A stretch of DNA of 58,970 bases from Paracoccus shandongensis (GTDB lineage Bacteria > Pseudomonadota > Alphaproteobacteria > Rhodobacterales > Rhodobacteraceae), in the NCBI RefSeq assembly GCF_017315735.1, contig NZ_JAFLRK010000021.1, forward strand, positions 1-58,970, given 5' to 3'. A model generated the notes under the pieces. The model saw nothing but the letters and a program-made list of their open reading frames with translations. It made no database searches and had not been told where the DNA came from. A program made the translations under genes and the position numbers. Shown here one piece after another: positions 1 through 10,300 of the stretch. Position 1 is the first letter of the stretch, and each line of letters begins with the position of its first letter.

Positions 1-1381
1 TCGGCGCCCGGGGGGCCAGGCGGGCGGGTGTCGCGGGGCTGGCCGTCAGGGCGGGCGCTGGCGGGCGGCGGTCCTGGTCGCGCCGGGGCCGGGACAGCGG
101 CAAGAGGTTGATCCGGTCGGGCGTGCCGATGCGGGATGCCCGGGAGGATGCGGTTGCGTCAGCGGGACGCGGCGGCGGCGGGGCGCTCCGGGGAACTTGG
201 GGCGCAGCCGCAACGCCGCCGTCCGGGACGGCGGCTCCATCGGCCTGCCGGGGGGTGGCATCCGCCCGGTCCCCTGCCGGGTCGGGCCGGTCATCGGGGC
301 CGCCGGATGGACCTTGAGGGGCAGGCTCTGGCTGGCGTTGCGAACCGGCGGGACCGGCGGACGGGCGCGCGGCCCCGGGACCGCCGTCCGGCCCTGCCGG
401 GGCGGGAGTGTGCGGAACCGGCGGTGGAACAGCCGTTTCCCGGGATGGAACCGCTGGAACGTCCGGCGGCACCGGGGCCGGGCGGCAGACAAGCACCTCG
501 GACCCGGGCGTGCCGGTTCCTTCCACCTCGGGGACGGTCCAGCACAGGAACGCCCTCGGCCCTTCAAGGGGCGGGGCGAGCGCGGGTTGGCGCGTTATCG
601 GCCTTGGTTGCACAGGCGGCGCTGCCGGTTCGCGCGCCGCAGGCGTCGGCGCGGAAGGCGCCGGTTCACGGGTGAGCGTCCTCGGCGCCGCTGGGGCTTG
701 GGCCGGTTCCCGGGCGATTGGCCCCGCTGCGGCTTGCGGGGCGGCGGGGGCGGGCTCTCGGGTCAGCGCCCTTGGTGCCGCAGGGGCCGGGGCCGTTTCG
801 CGGGCCGTGCGGGCAGGTTGTGAGGCGGCTTCCGGGGCGGCGGGCGACGGTTCTCGCGCCAGCGTTCCTGGCGCGGCGGGTTCCGGGGCCGCAGGCTTGG
901 GCGCCTCGGCCGCCTTCGGCGCGGCGGGGGCGGGCTGGCTGGCGGGCGTCTTGGGTTCGGCGGCGGGCGGGGGGCTTTCCTTGGGCGCAGGGGCGGGCGT
1001 CTTGCGCGGCTCGGGGTCCGACAGGCAGCTTGCCAGGTGACGGGCGCGGGGCTGCATCCCCTCGGGCACTTCGCCGAAGGGCCGGTAGGTGCAGGTGCGG
1101 TTGTCGGAATTGCAGGAAATCTCGATCCGCCAGGCCTCCATGTGCGGGGCAGGGCCGATCGTGCCGAAGCCGCCGGGATAAAGGCGATAGGACAGATCCC
1201 CCAGGCGGCCCTGCTGCCATTGCCCCGGAAAGCGGGCGTTCGGCACGTCGGCCTGACGCACCTCGACCGATGTCGCGCCGGCGGGCGGGACGGACAGGTC
1301 GGGACCGGGGCAGGATTGCGCGCTCAGCGCCGCGGCTGGAACGGCCAGCAGCAAAGCGGCGCTGAGGGCGGCCCGTCTCAC
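1..1381 (-). CDS. Secreted Pro/Ala-rich protein, 3' end outside window
   Basis: Reading leftward from a GTG at 1381 that overlaps the stop of the upstream DUF3131 gene (GTGA), the frame stays open to base 1, giving at least 460 residues. It begins with a signal peptide (MRRAALSAALLLAVPAAALSA). A folded domain of about 100 residues with several Cys follows (QSCPGPDL, EISCNSDNRTCTYRPFGE, LASCLSDPEPRK). Next comes a long Pro/Ala stretch of imperfect tandem repeats of roughly 20-25 residues, each carrying a TREPAPAAP-like unit. A short Cys-containing patch (RAFLCWTVPEVEG, VLVCRPAP) and more Pro-rich sequence complete the visible part. I recognise no enzyme domain. Position at the end of the polysaccharide operon suggests an envelope or periplasmic role, with the Pro/Ala part as a spacer across the periplasm or wall-proximal matrix; that is inference. 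The opposite strand also shows long open frames here, an effect of high GC. Confidence 0.72.
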   Translation of the reverse strand, partial: MRRAALSAALLLAVPAAALSAQSCPGPDLSVPPAGATSVEVRQADVPNARFPGQWQQGRLGDLSYRLYPGGFGTIGPAPHMEAWRIEISCNSDNRTCTYRPFGEVPEGMQPRARHLASCLSDPEPRKTPAPAPKESPPPAAEPKTPASQPAPAAPKAAEAPKPAAPEPAAPGTLAREPSPAAPEAASQPARTARETAPAPAAPRALTREPAPAAPQAAAGPIAREPAQAPAAPRTLTREPAPSAPTPAAREPAAPPVQPRPITRQPALAPPLEGPRAFLCWTVPEVEGTGTPGSEVLVCRPAPVPPDVPAVPSRETAVPPPVPHTPAPAGPDGGPGAARPSAGPAGSQRQPEPAPQGPSGGPDDRPDPAGDRADATPRQADGAAVPDGGVAAAPQVPRSAPPPPRPADATASSRASRIGTPDRINLLPLSRPRRDQDRRPPAPALTASPATPARLAPRAP

Positions 1382-2694
1382 CGCGGCACATGCATCAGCG
1401 GTCCCGTGGCCCGGAACGCCTGCGCCGCAAGGACCGTGGCGTTGGTGTTGGCCGTGAAGGATCCGTTGACGGTGCCGTCGGCCTCGTAGATGCCCTCGGG
1501 CCAGCCGCGCGCGGGATCGGCGAAGGGCACCACGGCGGCCACCATTTCCTGCGTGTATTCGGTGGAAAACAGCGCGTCCCACCCGAAGGCCGCCTTGGTG
1601 GACAGCGTCCGGCGGCTGTCGATCCGGTCGCCGCCAAAGGTCAGCACCGCCCAGGGCGAGCCCCCGCCCCAGACCGAGGCATAGGCGAAATGGGGTTCCT
1701 GCGACAGGTGCCCCTCGCTGACGCCGGTCAGCAGGCCGGTGTTGCGATAGCGCATTTCCTGCGCGCGATAGACCACGGTGGCGAAGACATGGGTCAGCGC
1801 GTCAAAGCCGAATTCCAGCCCGTCGAACAGGTAAGGCTCGCTGGTGGTCAGGGCAGGCGTCTGGTTGCGGTTCAGGCGCGTGTCCACCGGGATCGGCACG
1901 CCCTCGACCCGGACGACCTGAAGGGTGGGCGCGACATCCAGGGCCAGGGTGGCGTCCGCGCCCCACAGCATCAACCCCTTGGCGGCATAGCGTTCGTAAC
2001 CGATGCGGCCTTCCTGGTTCTCGCGCACGGACCCGTCCACCACGGTCGCGCCGTTCAGGCGGCCTTCGCGGGTCACGCGGTCCAGATCCCATCCGGCCAC
2101 CAGCTCCTCGACCTCGTCGGCCTGATCGGGGTAGTGAAGCTGGACCATCTTCAGCGCCGTCATCAGCCGGCCCATGTCCAGCGCCGACCAGCCAAGCCCC
2201 ACCGAGGTCGGGCGGTTGGCATAGTCCACCATCTGCAAGGTCCGCGTGTCATAGGCCTTGTTGGGCAGGCTGTCCTCGAACAGCACCAGCCGCGACAGGG
2301 CGTTTACCACCTTGGCCGCGCGCTCCTCGGCCTCGGCTTGCGGGATGATGCCAAGCCGCTGGGCCGAGACGATGGCGACCAGATAGGACGCGGTTTCCCA
2401 CATGGTCGTGGACGGATACTTGTCCACCGACCCTACCAGCCCGGTATCGGGATCGGTGTTGTTGCGGAAATAGGTCCAGGCGATGCGGGCGTAATCGTCG
2501 GACTGCTGGGCGCGGCCAAGCCCGTCGGCCAGCGGCAGGGGCACGACCTCGTCAAAGGCGGCAAGCGCGTCGGGTTTGCTGTCGGGCATGTGTCCCGCCC
2601 TTTCCAGATAGAAGATGAGCGTCACCCCCAGAAGAAGGGCCGCGATGAAGATGATGTGGCTGCGCGCGCGTGTCAGGTTGGTCGGCAGGCTCAT
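1378..2694 (-). CDS. DUF3131 domain protein (second copy), membrane-anchored
   Basis: A 438-residue protein starting MSLPTNLTRARSH. The ATG at 2694 overlaps the stop of the glycosyltransferase gene (ATGA), which decides against longer in-frame starts. One N-terminal membrane segment (about residues 12-30, IIFIAALLLGVTLIFYL) precedes a large domain that resembles DUF3131. Its landmark KYPSTTMWETASYL is shared with the paralogue at 5672-7369 (AYPSTTMWDTASYV), as are the later patterns NKAYDT/NKVYNT and GRIGYERYAAKG/GRLGYEEYAAKG. DUF3131 proteins have an alpha/alpha-barrel, glycoside-hydrolase-like fold and often neighbour glycosyltransferases, but their activity is poorly defined. I infer an extracytoplasmic role in trimming or assembling the polymer made by the adjacent GT2. 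Confidence 0.85.
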   Translation of the reverse strand: MSLPTNLTRARSHIIFIAALLLGVTLIFYLERAGHMPDSKPDALAAFDEVVPLPLADGLGRAQQSDDYARIAWTYFRNNTDPDTGLVGSVDKYPSTTMWETASYLVAIVSAQRLGIIPQAEAEERAAKVVNALSRLVLFEDSLPNKAYDTRTLQMVDYANRPTSVGLGWSALDMGRLMTALKMVQLHYPDQADEVEELVAGWDLDRVTREGRLNGATVVDGSVRENQEGRIGYERYAAKGLMLWGADATLALDVAPTLQVVRVEGVPIPVDTRLNRNQTPALTTSEPYLFDGLEFGFDALTHVFATVVYRAQEMRYRNTGLLTGVSEGHLSQEPHFAYASVWGGGSPWAVLTFGGDRIDSRRTLSTKAAFGWDALFSTEYTQEMVAAVVPFADPARGWPEGIYEADGTVNGSFTANTNATVLAAQAFRATGPLMHVPR

Positions 2695-4520
2695 TCGGAT
2701 TCTCCGGTCAGTTCGGGTTCGGGCGTCCACATCGCCGCCCTGATGATCCCCGACATGGCGAGGCAGTTGTTGAGGCCCCAAAGGGCATTGGTCACGACGC
2801 CGGTGACGCTGTGGCCGGTGTCGCCCCAGACCAGCGCCCCGCTGCCCCACAGCAGCGAGGCAAGCGTCAGCGCCACCACCGCGATCTGCGGCCGCACCAG
2901 GCGCAGGTGGCGGCCATGCTGGCGGTCCTTGGGCGTGACCGGAAAGGAAATCCTGCGCCCCGACAGCACCGTGCCGATGGCGCGCAGCCCCAGGGGGAAG
3001 AAGGACAGGTAGCTGGACTTGCTGGCATAGCCCGCGATCCCCCAGGTGCCCGCCATCATCGCCAGTTCCAGCGCGACCAGGAAGGCCATGGCGTGCAGGA
3101 AGAAGGGCAGCGTATAGGCCGACACGGGCGCGATCCCCGTCGCCAGATAGACGACCGGCGCGGCCAGGAAGACGACGTTCCACAAGGGGGCGAGATAGGA
3201 CCAGAAGGTCGTGGCATACATCAGCCGCTGCGGCAGGGTCAGGCCGCGCCGGAACAGCGGGTTGTCGTTCACCAGGATGTCCAGGCTGCCGCCCGCATAC
3301 TTGAACCGCTGCACCGACCAGCTGAGCAGATCCTGCGGCGACAGCATCCGTGATTCATAGGTCGGGTGCAGCACCGATTTCCAGCCGCGTTCCCGGTCGG
3401 AATGCAGCAGGATCGAGGTATAGATGTCTTCCGACACATGGAAGCGATAGGGGGCCAGCACCTCGGCCACCACGGCCTCGGTTCGGATGGCGGACAGAAG
3501 CCCGGCATCGACCATGGGTTCGCGGCTGGTCAGGGTGATCTCCTCCTCGGCGGCGATCACGCGGCGGTCCACGCTGGCGGCAAAGCTGCGCAGGGCGGCC
3601 TCCATCACGGCCTCGCGCCGGTGGACCGATCCCGCGCCGCAGCAGAAGGCCGCGTTGGCGCGGTTCCGGCGGCGCAGGATGACCTGATAGAACATCTCGG
3701 CGTCGTTCACGAAGGGGTCGCGGCCGATGCGGATTTCGCCCAGGGTGCCCTCGACCGCCCGCCCGATCAGGCGGCCCGCGCGGCCCAGCCTGCGCGACAG
3801 CCGGTCGGTCAGCGTCACGCCTTCGGGCAGGTCATAGAACCATTGCGGGGTCTGGACCCAAGCCATCTTCGGATCGCGGAAATGGCCCAGCGTGTGTTCC
3901 AGGATCGTCGGAAAGGGCCGGGTGTCGGCGTCAAGGATGACGATGAAATCGCCCCCCGTCCGTTCCATCGCGTGGCGCAGGTTGCCGGCCTTGAAGCCCT
4001 CGTTGGTGGCGCGGGTGATGTAGTTCACGCCTTCGGCGTCGCAGACCGCGCGCATTTCCGGGCGGCGGCCGTCGTCGCAGACATGGATGCGGATGTCGAT
4101 GGGGTGCGGATAGGTGATGGCCTTGGCGTCGATGATGCCCAGCCGGACCAGCTCGGGATCCTCGTTGTAGGTCGCGAAGAACAGGTCCACCGCGATGGGG
4201 CGGTCGGGCGCGTCGCTGCCAGGGGTCAGCGTGTCGTGCAGCGTGGCGGCGGGCGTGGGGATGGCGACCGGCTGGTCCTTCCACAGGTTGTAGATGAACA
4301 GAAGCAACCCGACATAGGCGCAGCTTTCGGCCATCACCAGCGGGACCGCGAACCACAGGGCGTCGGGGTTCAGCGACTGCGTCCAGCGCCACCACAGATA
4401 CCATCCCCCCAGCAGCGCAGCGAGCGTCGCCAGGGCCTGCCAGACCGCCTCGCGCCCGGCGGAATAGGGCAGCGGCGCGGGCGGGCGGCGGTGTTCGAAA
4501 CGGCGGAAGTAATCGTCCAT
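2691..4520 (-). CDS. Cellulose-synthase-like GT2 polysaccharide synthase
   Basis: A 609-residue processive family-2 glycosyltransferase of the inner membrane. Two N-terminal membrane segments (about 27-45 and 55-78) lead into the cytoplasmic GT-A domain. Motifs in order are CDDGRRPE (Asp149/150), DAD at 197-199 for UDP-sugar/metal binding, FCCGAGS near 292, SED at 363-365 (the TED-type catalytic-base position) and QRFKY at 404-408, which replaces the usual QRxRW. Several C-terminal membrane helices follow (about 430-580). No PilZ domain is visible, unlike BcsA, so direct c-di-GMP control is not indicated. The flanking DUF3131 and acyltransferase genes fit synthesis and O-acylation of an exopolysaccharide. 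The polymer cannot be named; the QRFKY variant argues against plain cellulose. Confidence 0.9.
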   Translation of the reverse strand: MDDYFRRFEHRRPPAPLPYSAGREAVWQALATLAALLGGWYLWWRWTQSLNPDALWFAVPLVMAESCAYVGLLLFIYNLWKDQPVAIPTPAATLHDTLTPGSDAPDRPIAVDLFFATYNEDPELVRLGIIDAKAITYPHPIDIRIHVCDDGRRPEMRAVCDAEGVNYITRATNEGFKAGNLRHAMERTGGDFIVILDADTRPFPTILEHTLGHFRDPKMAWVQTPQWFYDLPEGVTLTDRLSRRLGRAGRLIGRAVEGTLGEIRIGRDPFVNDAEMFYQVILRRRNRANAAFCCGAGSVHRREAVMEAALRSFAASVDRRVIAAEEEITLTSREPMVDAGLLSAIRTEAVVAEVLAPYRFHVSEDIYTSILLHSDRERGWKSVLHPTYESRMLSPQDLLSWSVQRFKYAGGSLDILVNDNPLFRRGLTLPQRLMYATTFWSYLAPLWNVVFLAAPVVYLATGIAPVSAYTLPFFLHAMAFLVALELAMMAGTWGIAGYASKSSYLSFFPLGLRAIGTVLSGRRISFPVTPKDRQHGRHLRLVRPQIAVVALTLASLLWGSGALVWGDTGHSVTGVVTNALWGLNNCLAMSGIIRAAMWTPEPELTGESE

Positions 4521-4523
4521 TCG

Positions 4524-5675
4524 TCAGCCCCGCTGGACCTGTTTCTGCCGCCATTCCCAAGGGGCGGGGCCAAGGCCGATGGTCCAGGCCAGCGGGCGCC
4601 AGCGCGACAGCCCGACGGCCAGCAACAGCGAGGCGGGCAGCACGACCGCGAAGCGGCTGGTGACGACCAGCCAGGGCGCCATGTGGGGGGCAAGTCCCGC
4701 GCCGATCACCGCCACGTCGTAAAGGTCGATCACCAGCGGATGGACCAGATAGACGCCGAAGGTGAATTGGGCCAGCCAGCTCCAGCGCGGGGACCAGTCC
4801 CCGTATTGCGCGCCCATGAACAGCGCGAACATCATCAGCGGCATCAGGAAGTGGCCATAGAAGGACCAGTCCTGCCGCACGCCCCAGGACCCCGAAAACA
4901 GCGCCGCGCCGAAAAAGGGCAGCGTCGCCACATAGGCCATGGCCGCGAAATACAGCGCCCCCTTGCGGATCAGCCGGGATTCCCCGCGCGGGATGCCGTC
5001 GCGCCACAACCCATAAAGCGCGAAGGCCGCAAGGCCGTAACCCACATAGCCCATCACCTTGGTGGCGCGGATCAGGTAATCGCGGACGGAAGGGTCAAGT
5101 CCCAGGGACCAGATGTAATCCTGGATGTGGTGCATGGCCCCCAGCGTGGCGAACAGCGCGATCCCCAGGATGGGAAAGCGCAGCGCCAGCCGCATGACCG
5201 GATAGAACAGGAACAGCAGGAACAGCGTGGGTAGGAAGTGCATGTGGTATTGCGACTTGCCCAGCAGGAAGAAGCCCAGCCACGCCCCCGGATCGCCAAG
5301 CTGCGCCCAGATCTGGGGCGCGTATCCCGCGACATCGGCCTTGAGCAGGCGGAAGAAGGCATAGAACACCGTCCAGAAGGCAAAGGGCACCAGCAGGCGG
5401 CGGGCCTGGTCGCGCATCGCCTGCCCGTAAGGCGGGCTGCGCCGGTCGATGCGCATCGCCATCAGGAACAGCGAGAAGAAGAAGAACATCTCGGAGCCGG
5501 AAAATTCCGCGACCGACCGCAGGAAGACCGGCACGATGCGGTCGGCCGCGTCGGCCTTGGGAAAGACCCCGCCCGAGAAATCCGTGGTGCAATGGATCAG
5601 CACCACCCCCATCGCGGCGCAGACCCGGTTGGCGTCGAACCAGACCAGACGCGGCTTTGCTTGCTTGTCCATCAT
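4524..5675 (-). CDS. Acyltransferase family 3 membrane protein
   Basis: A 383-residue integral membrane acyltransferase of the OafA/WcaH-like family 3, with about ten hydrophobic segments. The start used is the ATG at 5675 (MMDKQAKPRL), which overlaps the upstream stop in an ATGA. The N-terminal signature WFDANRVCAAMGVVLIHCTT carries the His of the first helix (family pattern RxxAxxxVxxxH), and the Arg that follows it (RSVAEFSGSEMFFFFS) is also typical. Such proteins transfer acetyl or succinyl groups to sugars. Lying between the DUF3131 and GT2 genes, it probably decorates the polysaccharide of this operon. It ends 3 bases before the GT2 start, so the two are translationally close. Confidence 0.87.
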   Translation of the reverse strand: MMDKQAKPRLVWFDANRVCAAMGVVLIHCTTDFSGGVFPKADAADRIVPVFLRSVAEFSGSEMFFFFSLFLMAMRIDRRSPPYGQAMRDQARRLLVPFAFWTVFYAFFRLLKADVAGYAPQIWAQLGDPGAWLGFFLLGKSQYHMHFLPTLFLLFLFYPVMRLALRFPILGIALFATLGAMHHIQDYIWSLGLDPSVRDYLIRATKVMGYVGYGLAAFALYGLWRDGIPRGESRLIRKGALYFAAMAYVATLPFFGAALFSGSWGVRQDWSFYGHFLMPLMMFALFMGAQYGDWSPRWSWLAQFTFGVYLVHPLVIDLYDVAVIGAGLAPHMAPWLVVTSRFAVVLPASLLLAVGLSRWRPLAWTIGLGPAPWEWRQKQVQRG

Positions 5676-7369
5676 GGTTCCTTCGGCATGGGGCATTGGT
5701 TGACCTGCTGGGCCGAGATCGGCTGCGGCAGCGGCAGGCCGTGCTTCTCAAGGCTGCAATCGGCGGCGGCGATGGTGCCGTCGGGCTGCGGCACGGGGCG
5801 GCAATACTGGAACTCGGTCACGGGCACCGGGGGGTCGTCCGGCAAGGACTGGCAGTTGCAGCAGACGGGTTCCGGGCGCGGTTGCGGCAGGCAGCGGTTG
5901 GCGCGGGTTTCCTGGTGGGCGAAGGCCGTGTCCCACAGCTGCGTGTTGCCGTTCAGCCGTTGCAGGATCGGCCCCTGCACCTTGTAAAGCAGCGCGGCCA
6001 GGATGATGCCGTTGTTGTTGGCGCTCTGGACCGGGATGAAGCCGTTGCCGTTTTCGTAAAGGCCTTCGTAGAAGCCGCCCTCGTCGGTGGACAGATCCGC
6101 GACCGAGTCCAGCAGAAGATCGGTATAGGGCGTGTCCCACAGCGCCCACATGCCCACGGCGGCCTTGGCGGCGATGGCGGCGCGGTCGGGCTGATACACG
6201 TCGCTGGGATCCAGCGTGTGCCAGGCGAAACCGTTGGCCCAGATCGCGTCATAAACGAAGAAGGGGGCGCCCTCGACCTGGTGTTCGGACTTGGCGGTCA
6301 TGATGCCGGTCTGCTCGAACCGGCGCTGCTGGACCAGGTAGATGCGGTTGGCGAATTCCGCCCGCCAGCCCTGGGTCGCCAGGCCGGGGCGGTCCCCCTG
6401 CCGGTCGGTGGGCAGCTTCCATCCCAGTTCCAGACCGTCCAGCAGATAGCTTTCGGTCAGGACATAGTTCATGTTCTGGAAGACGCGCGGGTCGCGGGCG
6501 TCAACGGGGACGCGCACGCCATAGATCTCGGTATAGGTCACGGGTTCGGGCGACAGCGCGCCCGCCACGTCGAAATCCCACAGGGCGAAACCCTTGGCCG
6601 CGTATTCCTCGTATCCCAGGCGGCCTTCCTGGACATAGCGCGTCTCGCCCTTGGCGGTGACGACCGACCCGCGCATCCGCCCGTCTTCGGTGATGGCGTT
6701 GCAGAAGTTCCAGCGCAGCACCGTGTTGTCGATGCCCGGGGCCAGATAGGGATAGCGTTCCTTGAGGATCTTCAGCCAGACCAGCATCCGCCCGATGTCG
6801 AGGACCGAAAAGCCCACCTCGCCCGGCTTGTTGGCATAGTTCACCTTTTCGCCGGTCTTGGTGTTGTAGACCTTGTTCGGCAACTCGCCCCCGAACAGGT
6901 CCAGGTTGCGCAGCGTGCCGATCAGCTGGTTCACGCGCAGATCGAAGGTGCGCTTGTCGATGATGCCCAGTTCATGGGCCGCGACCAGCCCGCTGACATA
7001 GGAGGCCGTGTCCCACATCGTGGTCGAAGGATAGGCGCCCACCGCATTGACCAGGCCCGTTTCGGGCTGGAGCCTTTGTTCGAAATAGGCCCAGGCGGTT
7101 TCGGCCATCTTGCGTTCGCGCGGGGTCAGGGGGCCGTGGCGGCCGAAGGGCTTGGCGAAGGCGGGATCGCCCGCCGGGGCGGGCGCGGGTTCCGCCGGGG
7201 CGGGGGCCGCATCCGTCCGGGCGGCAGCGGGCGTGGCCGGGCCGGTCCCGAACAGGCGCTGGAACAGGCCCGGTTCGGGGGGATTGGCGGGGGCTGTCGC
7301 CCCCTGCCCCATCAGCAGGACCACGGCCACCGCGCCCAGGGCGATCGAAAGCGTGCGGGAAGGGGTCAT
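5672..7369 (-). CDS. DUF3131 domain protein (first copy), with Cys-rich tail
   Basis: A 565-residue protein starting MTPSRTLSIALGAVAVVLLM. An N-terminal signal-anchor (about residues 5-22) is followed by a Pro/Ala linker to about 90 and then a DUF3131-like domain (about 95-480; AYPSTTMWDTASYV, NKVYNTKTGEKVNYANKPGE, ESYLLDGLELGW). The last 70 residues are unlike the paralogue at 1378-2694: they are rich in Cys and Pro (PVCCNCQSLPDD, FQYCRPVPQ, AADCSLEKHG, NQCPMPKEP) and may form disulfides in the periplasm. The start is 10 bases downstream of the kinase stop, within the same leftward operon. The family activity is not established; the likely role is in polymer processing or export. Confidence 0.85.
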   Translation of the reverse strand: MTPSRTLSIALGAVAVVLLMGQGATAPANPPEPGLFQRLFGTGPATPAAARTDAAPAPAEPAPAPAGDPAFAKPFGRHGPLTPRERKMAETAWAYFEQRLQPETGLVNAVGAYPSTTMWDTASYVSGLVAAHELGIIDKRTFDLRVNQLIGTLRNLDLFGGELPNKVYNTKTGEKVNYANKPGEVGFSVLDIGRMLVWLKILKERYPYLAPGIDNTVLRWNFCNAITEDGRMRGSVVTAKGETRYVQEGRLGYEEYAAKGFALWDFDVAGALSPEPVTYTEIYGVRVPVDARDPRVFQNMNYVLTESYLLDGLELGWKLPTDRQGDRPGLATQGWRAEFANRIYLVQQRRFEQTGIMTAKSEHQVEGAPFFVYDAIWANGFAWHTLDPSDVYQPDRAAIAAKAAVGMWALWDTPYTDLLLDSVADLSTDEGGFYEGLYENGNGFIPVQSANNNGIILAALLYKVQGPILQRLNGNTQLWDTAFAHQETRANRCLPQPRPEPVCCNCQSLPDDPPVPVTEFQYCRPVPQPDGTIAAADCSLEKHGLPLPQPISAQQVNQCPMPKEP

Positions 7370-7379
7370 CGTTTCTCCG

Positions 7380-10300
7380 TCATGGCGCTGCCGTTTCCGC
7401 GACCGGGCCGAAGGCGGGGGCCGCCCGGGACAGCGCGGCCTCGGTTTCCCGGACCAGGTCCAGCAATGGGGCAAGATCCCCGGGCCCTGCGGGGGCGTCC
7501 TTCAGGGCGGCCTCGGCGCGGCGCGCGGCATCGGCGGTGTCCGGCAGGCCCAGGGTGGCGGCGATCCCCACCAGCGAATGGCAGGCCCGGACCAGGATCG
7601 CCCCATCGACCGCCTGCCCCCCTGCCGCCCGTTCCAGGGTGGCGCGGTGGCGGGCCAGATCCTCAAGGCTCGCGCCCAGCAGCAGGGGCATCGCCTCGGG
7701 CCCAAGCTGACGGGCCAGGGCGGCAAGCTGTTGCTCCAGGCCCCCTTCGTCTTGCCCGGTTGTCGGGGCCTCGGCCTGCGGGGGGCGGGGCAGCCAGCGC
7801 GTCAGGGCGCGGCGCAGCGTGTCCAGATCCAGCGGCTTGGTCAGCACCTCGTTGCAGCCCGCCTCCAGGCAGGCGGTCCGTTCGGCACCCCCCGCATGGG
7901 CGGTCAGCGCCAGGACCGGCACGGTGGAGGCGGGCCCGGCCATGCGGCGGATGCGGCGGGTCGCCTCGATCCCGTCCATCCCGGGCATGGAAATGTCCAT
8001 CAGCACCAGGTCGAAGCCCCCGCGCCCCACGGCCTCCAGCGCGGCCAGGCCGTCTTCGGCAAAGGCCACCCCCTGCCCCAGCCGTTCCAGCATCGAGCGG
8101 GCGACCAGGCGGTTGGTGGCATTATCCTCGGCCACCAGGACCGACAGGCGGGGCAAGTCGGTTTCGGGATGGGCGGCATGGGTGTCGGGGGCGGGACCGG
8201 CGGGGGCGGCTTCCAGGTCAAGCCAGAAGGACGAGCCCTGCCCCGCCATGCTGGCAAAGCCGATCCGCCCGCCCATCAGGTCCGCCAGCGACCGGCTGAT
8301 CGCCAGCCCCAGGCCGCTGCCGCCGAAGCGCCGGGTGTAGGATGTGTCAAGCTGGTTGAAGCGGCCGAAGACATGCTGCTGCCGGTCCACGGGGATGCCG
8401 ATGCCGCTGTCCGTCACGCAAAAGCGCAGCCACAGCCTGCCGTCCCGCGCGGCCCCGTGGGGCGCGCGGTCCACGTCCAGCGTGACCTGGCCCGCATGGG
8501 TGAACTTGACGGCGTTGCTGACCAGGTTGGACAGGATCTGGCGGATGCGCAGCGGGTCGCCGGTGATCCAGGCGGGAAGGTCGTCGCCCACACGGGCGGA
8601 CAGGGCCACGCCCTTGGCGCGCGCGGATTCGCAATACAGATCCACCACGCCCGACACCAGCGGGCGCAGCGCGAAGGGCTGTTCCTCAAGCTCCATCCGG
8701 CCCGCCTCGATCTTGGACATGTCCAGCACGTCGTTCAGGATCGCCAGCAGCGCCTCGGCGCTGGTGCGGGCGACGTGGATCTGTTCGCGCTGGCGGTCGT
8801 CCAGGGGGGTGGCCTCGACCGCGCCCAGCATCCCCAGGACACCGTTCATGGGGGTGCGCAATTCGTGGCTCATCACGGCCAGGAACTCGGACTTGGCGGT
8901 GTTGGCGCGCTCGGCCTCGGCCAGGGCGTCGCGCAGGGCGCGCTCCTGCTCGATGTCGGTGGTCACGTCCTGCAGGGATCCGGTCAGCATGTCGGGCGCG
9001 CCCGCCTCGTCATAGTTCATCTCGGCGGTGCCGCGGATGAAGTGTTCGGCCCCGTCCGGGTGCAGGACGCGGCAGTCGAAGCTGGCCTGCCGCTGCCCGC
9101 CGGGGGGACCGCTGCGCAGCAGTTCGGCGAACAGGGCCTCGACCCCGCCGAAATCCTCGGGGTGAACGATCTGGCGCAGGGGCAGCGGCCCGTCCGCCGG
9201 ATCGCAGCCCAGCACCACATACAGTTCCGACGACCAATGGGTCCGCCCGGTGCCGTAGTTGTGGCGAAAGCTGCCAAGGCGGGCGATGCGCTGCGCGGCG
9301 GCCAGGCTGCGTTCGCTTTCCCGCAGAGCGCGCCGGGCGCGCGCCTCGACGGTGATATCGCGGACGGTGGACATCATGCTGTGCGGGGTGCCGTCGGGAT
9401 TGGCGGTCAGTTCCGACTGGACCTCCAGTTCGATCACCTCGCCGTCGCCGCGCTGCACGCGGAAGGTCAGGTCGCGGCGCACCGGCGTCCGCGTCTCGGC
9501 CGAGCGGGCAAAGGCCTTGCGTTCGCTGTCCAGCACCTTTTCGGTGTCCGCGGGCAGCAGCAGGGCCTCGAACTGGGCGCCGGTCATCTGCCCCTCGGGG
9601 TCGAGGCCGCAGATGCGCGCGAATTCCGGGGACCAAGTGACGGTGTCGCGCGCGTAGTCGCGGCGCAGGTTGCCGATATGGGCGATGCGCTGCGCCTCGG
9701 CCAGGTCGCCCATGACGGCGGTCAGCGAGGTTTCGGCCCGGCGCAGGACGCGGTGCTGCATCCACAGGACGATCAGCGTCAGCACCCCCACCAGCAGCAG
9801 GAAGGACGCCAGCCGCTGCGCGATCAGCCCGATCCGGGTCAGCTGCCAGCGGTCGTTGGCGTTGATCTTGCCCAGCCTGCGGAAGGCGTCGGTCAGATAG
9901 CGGTCAAGCTGCACCAGGTCGGGCGCCAGCAGATCCGCCACCCGGTCCCGCACGGCCGTCGCGTCGCCCTTGACCCCCTCACCCGCGGCCCCGTTCCCCG
10001 CCGCCCTGTCAAGCTGCGCCACCAGGGTCGCCACGCGGTCGCGGATGCGTCCCAGCGTTTCGGCGTTTTCCGGCAGCACCGCCCGCGCGCCCGGATAGGC
10101 CAGCACCACGCCGATCCGGTGGACCAGAAGCTGCGTGCGCTCGTCCAGCTGCAACCCCAGGCTTTCGCCGGGATCGCGCCCCGATGCGCGGGCCCCCTGC
10201 CAGTCCAGCAGCGCGCCATGCAGCGCGTCGATGCCCAGGTGCAGCTCGAACATCTCGTTGCGCATCGAGGTCGTGTCCGCCGTCTCCATGTTGCGCGACA

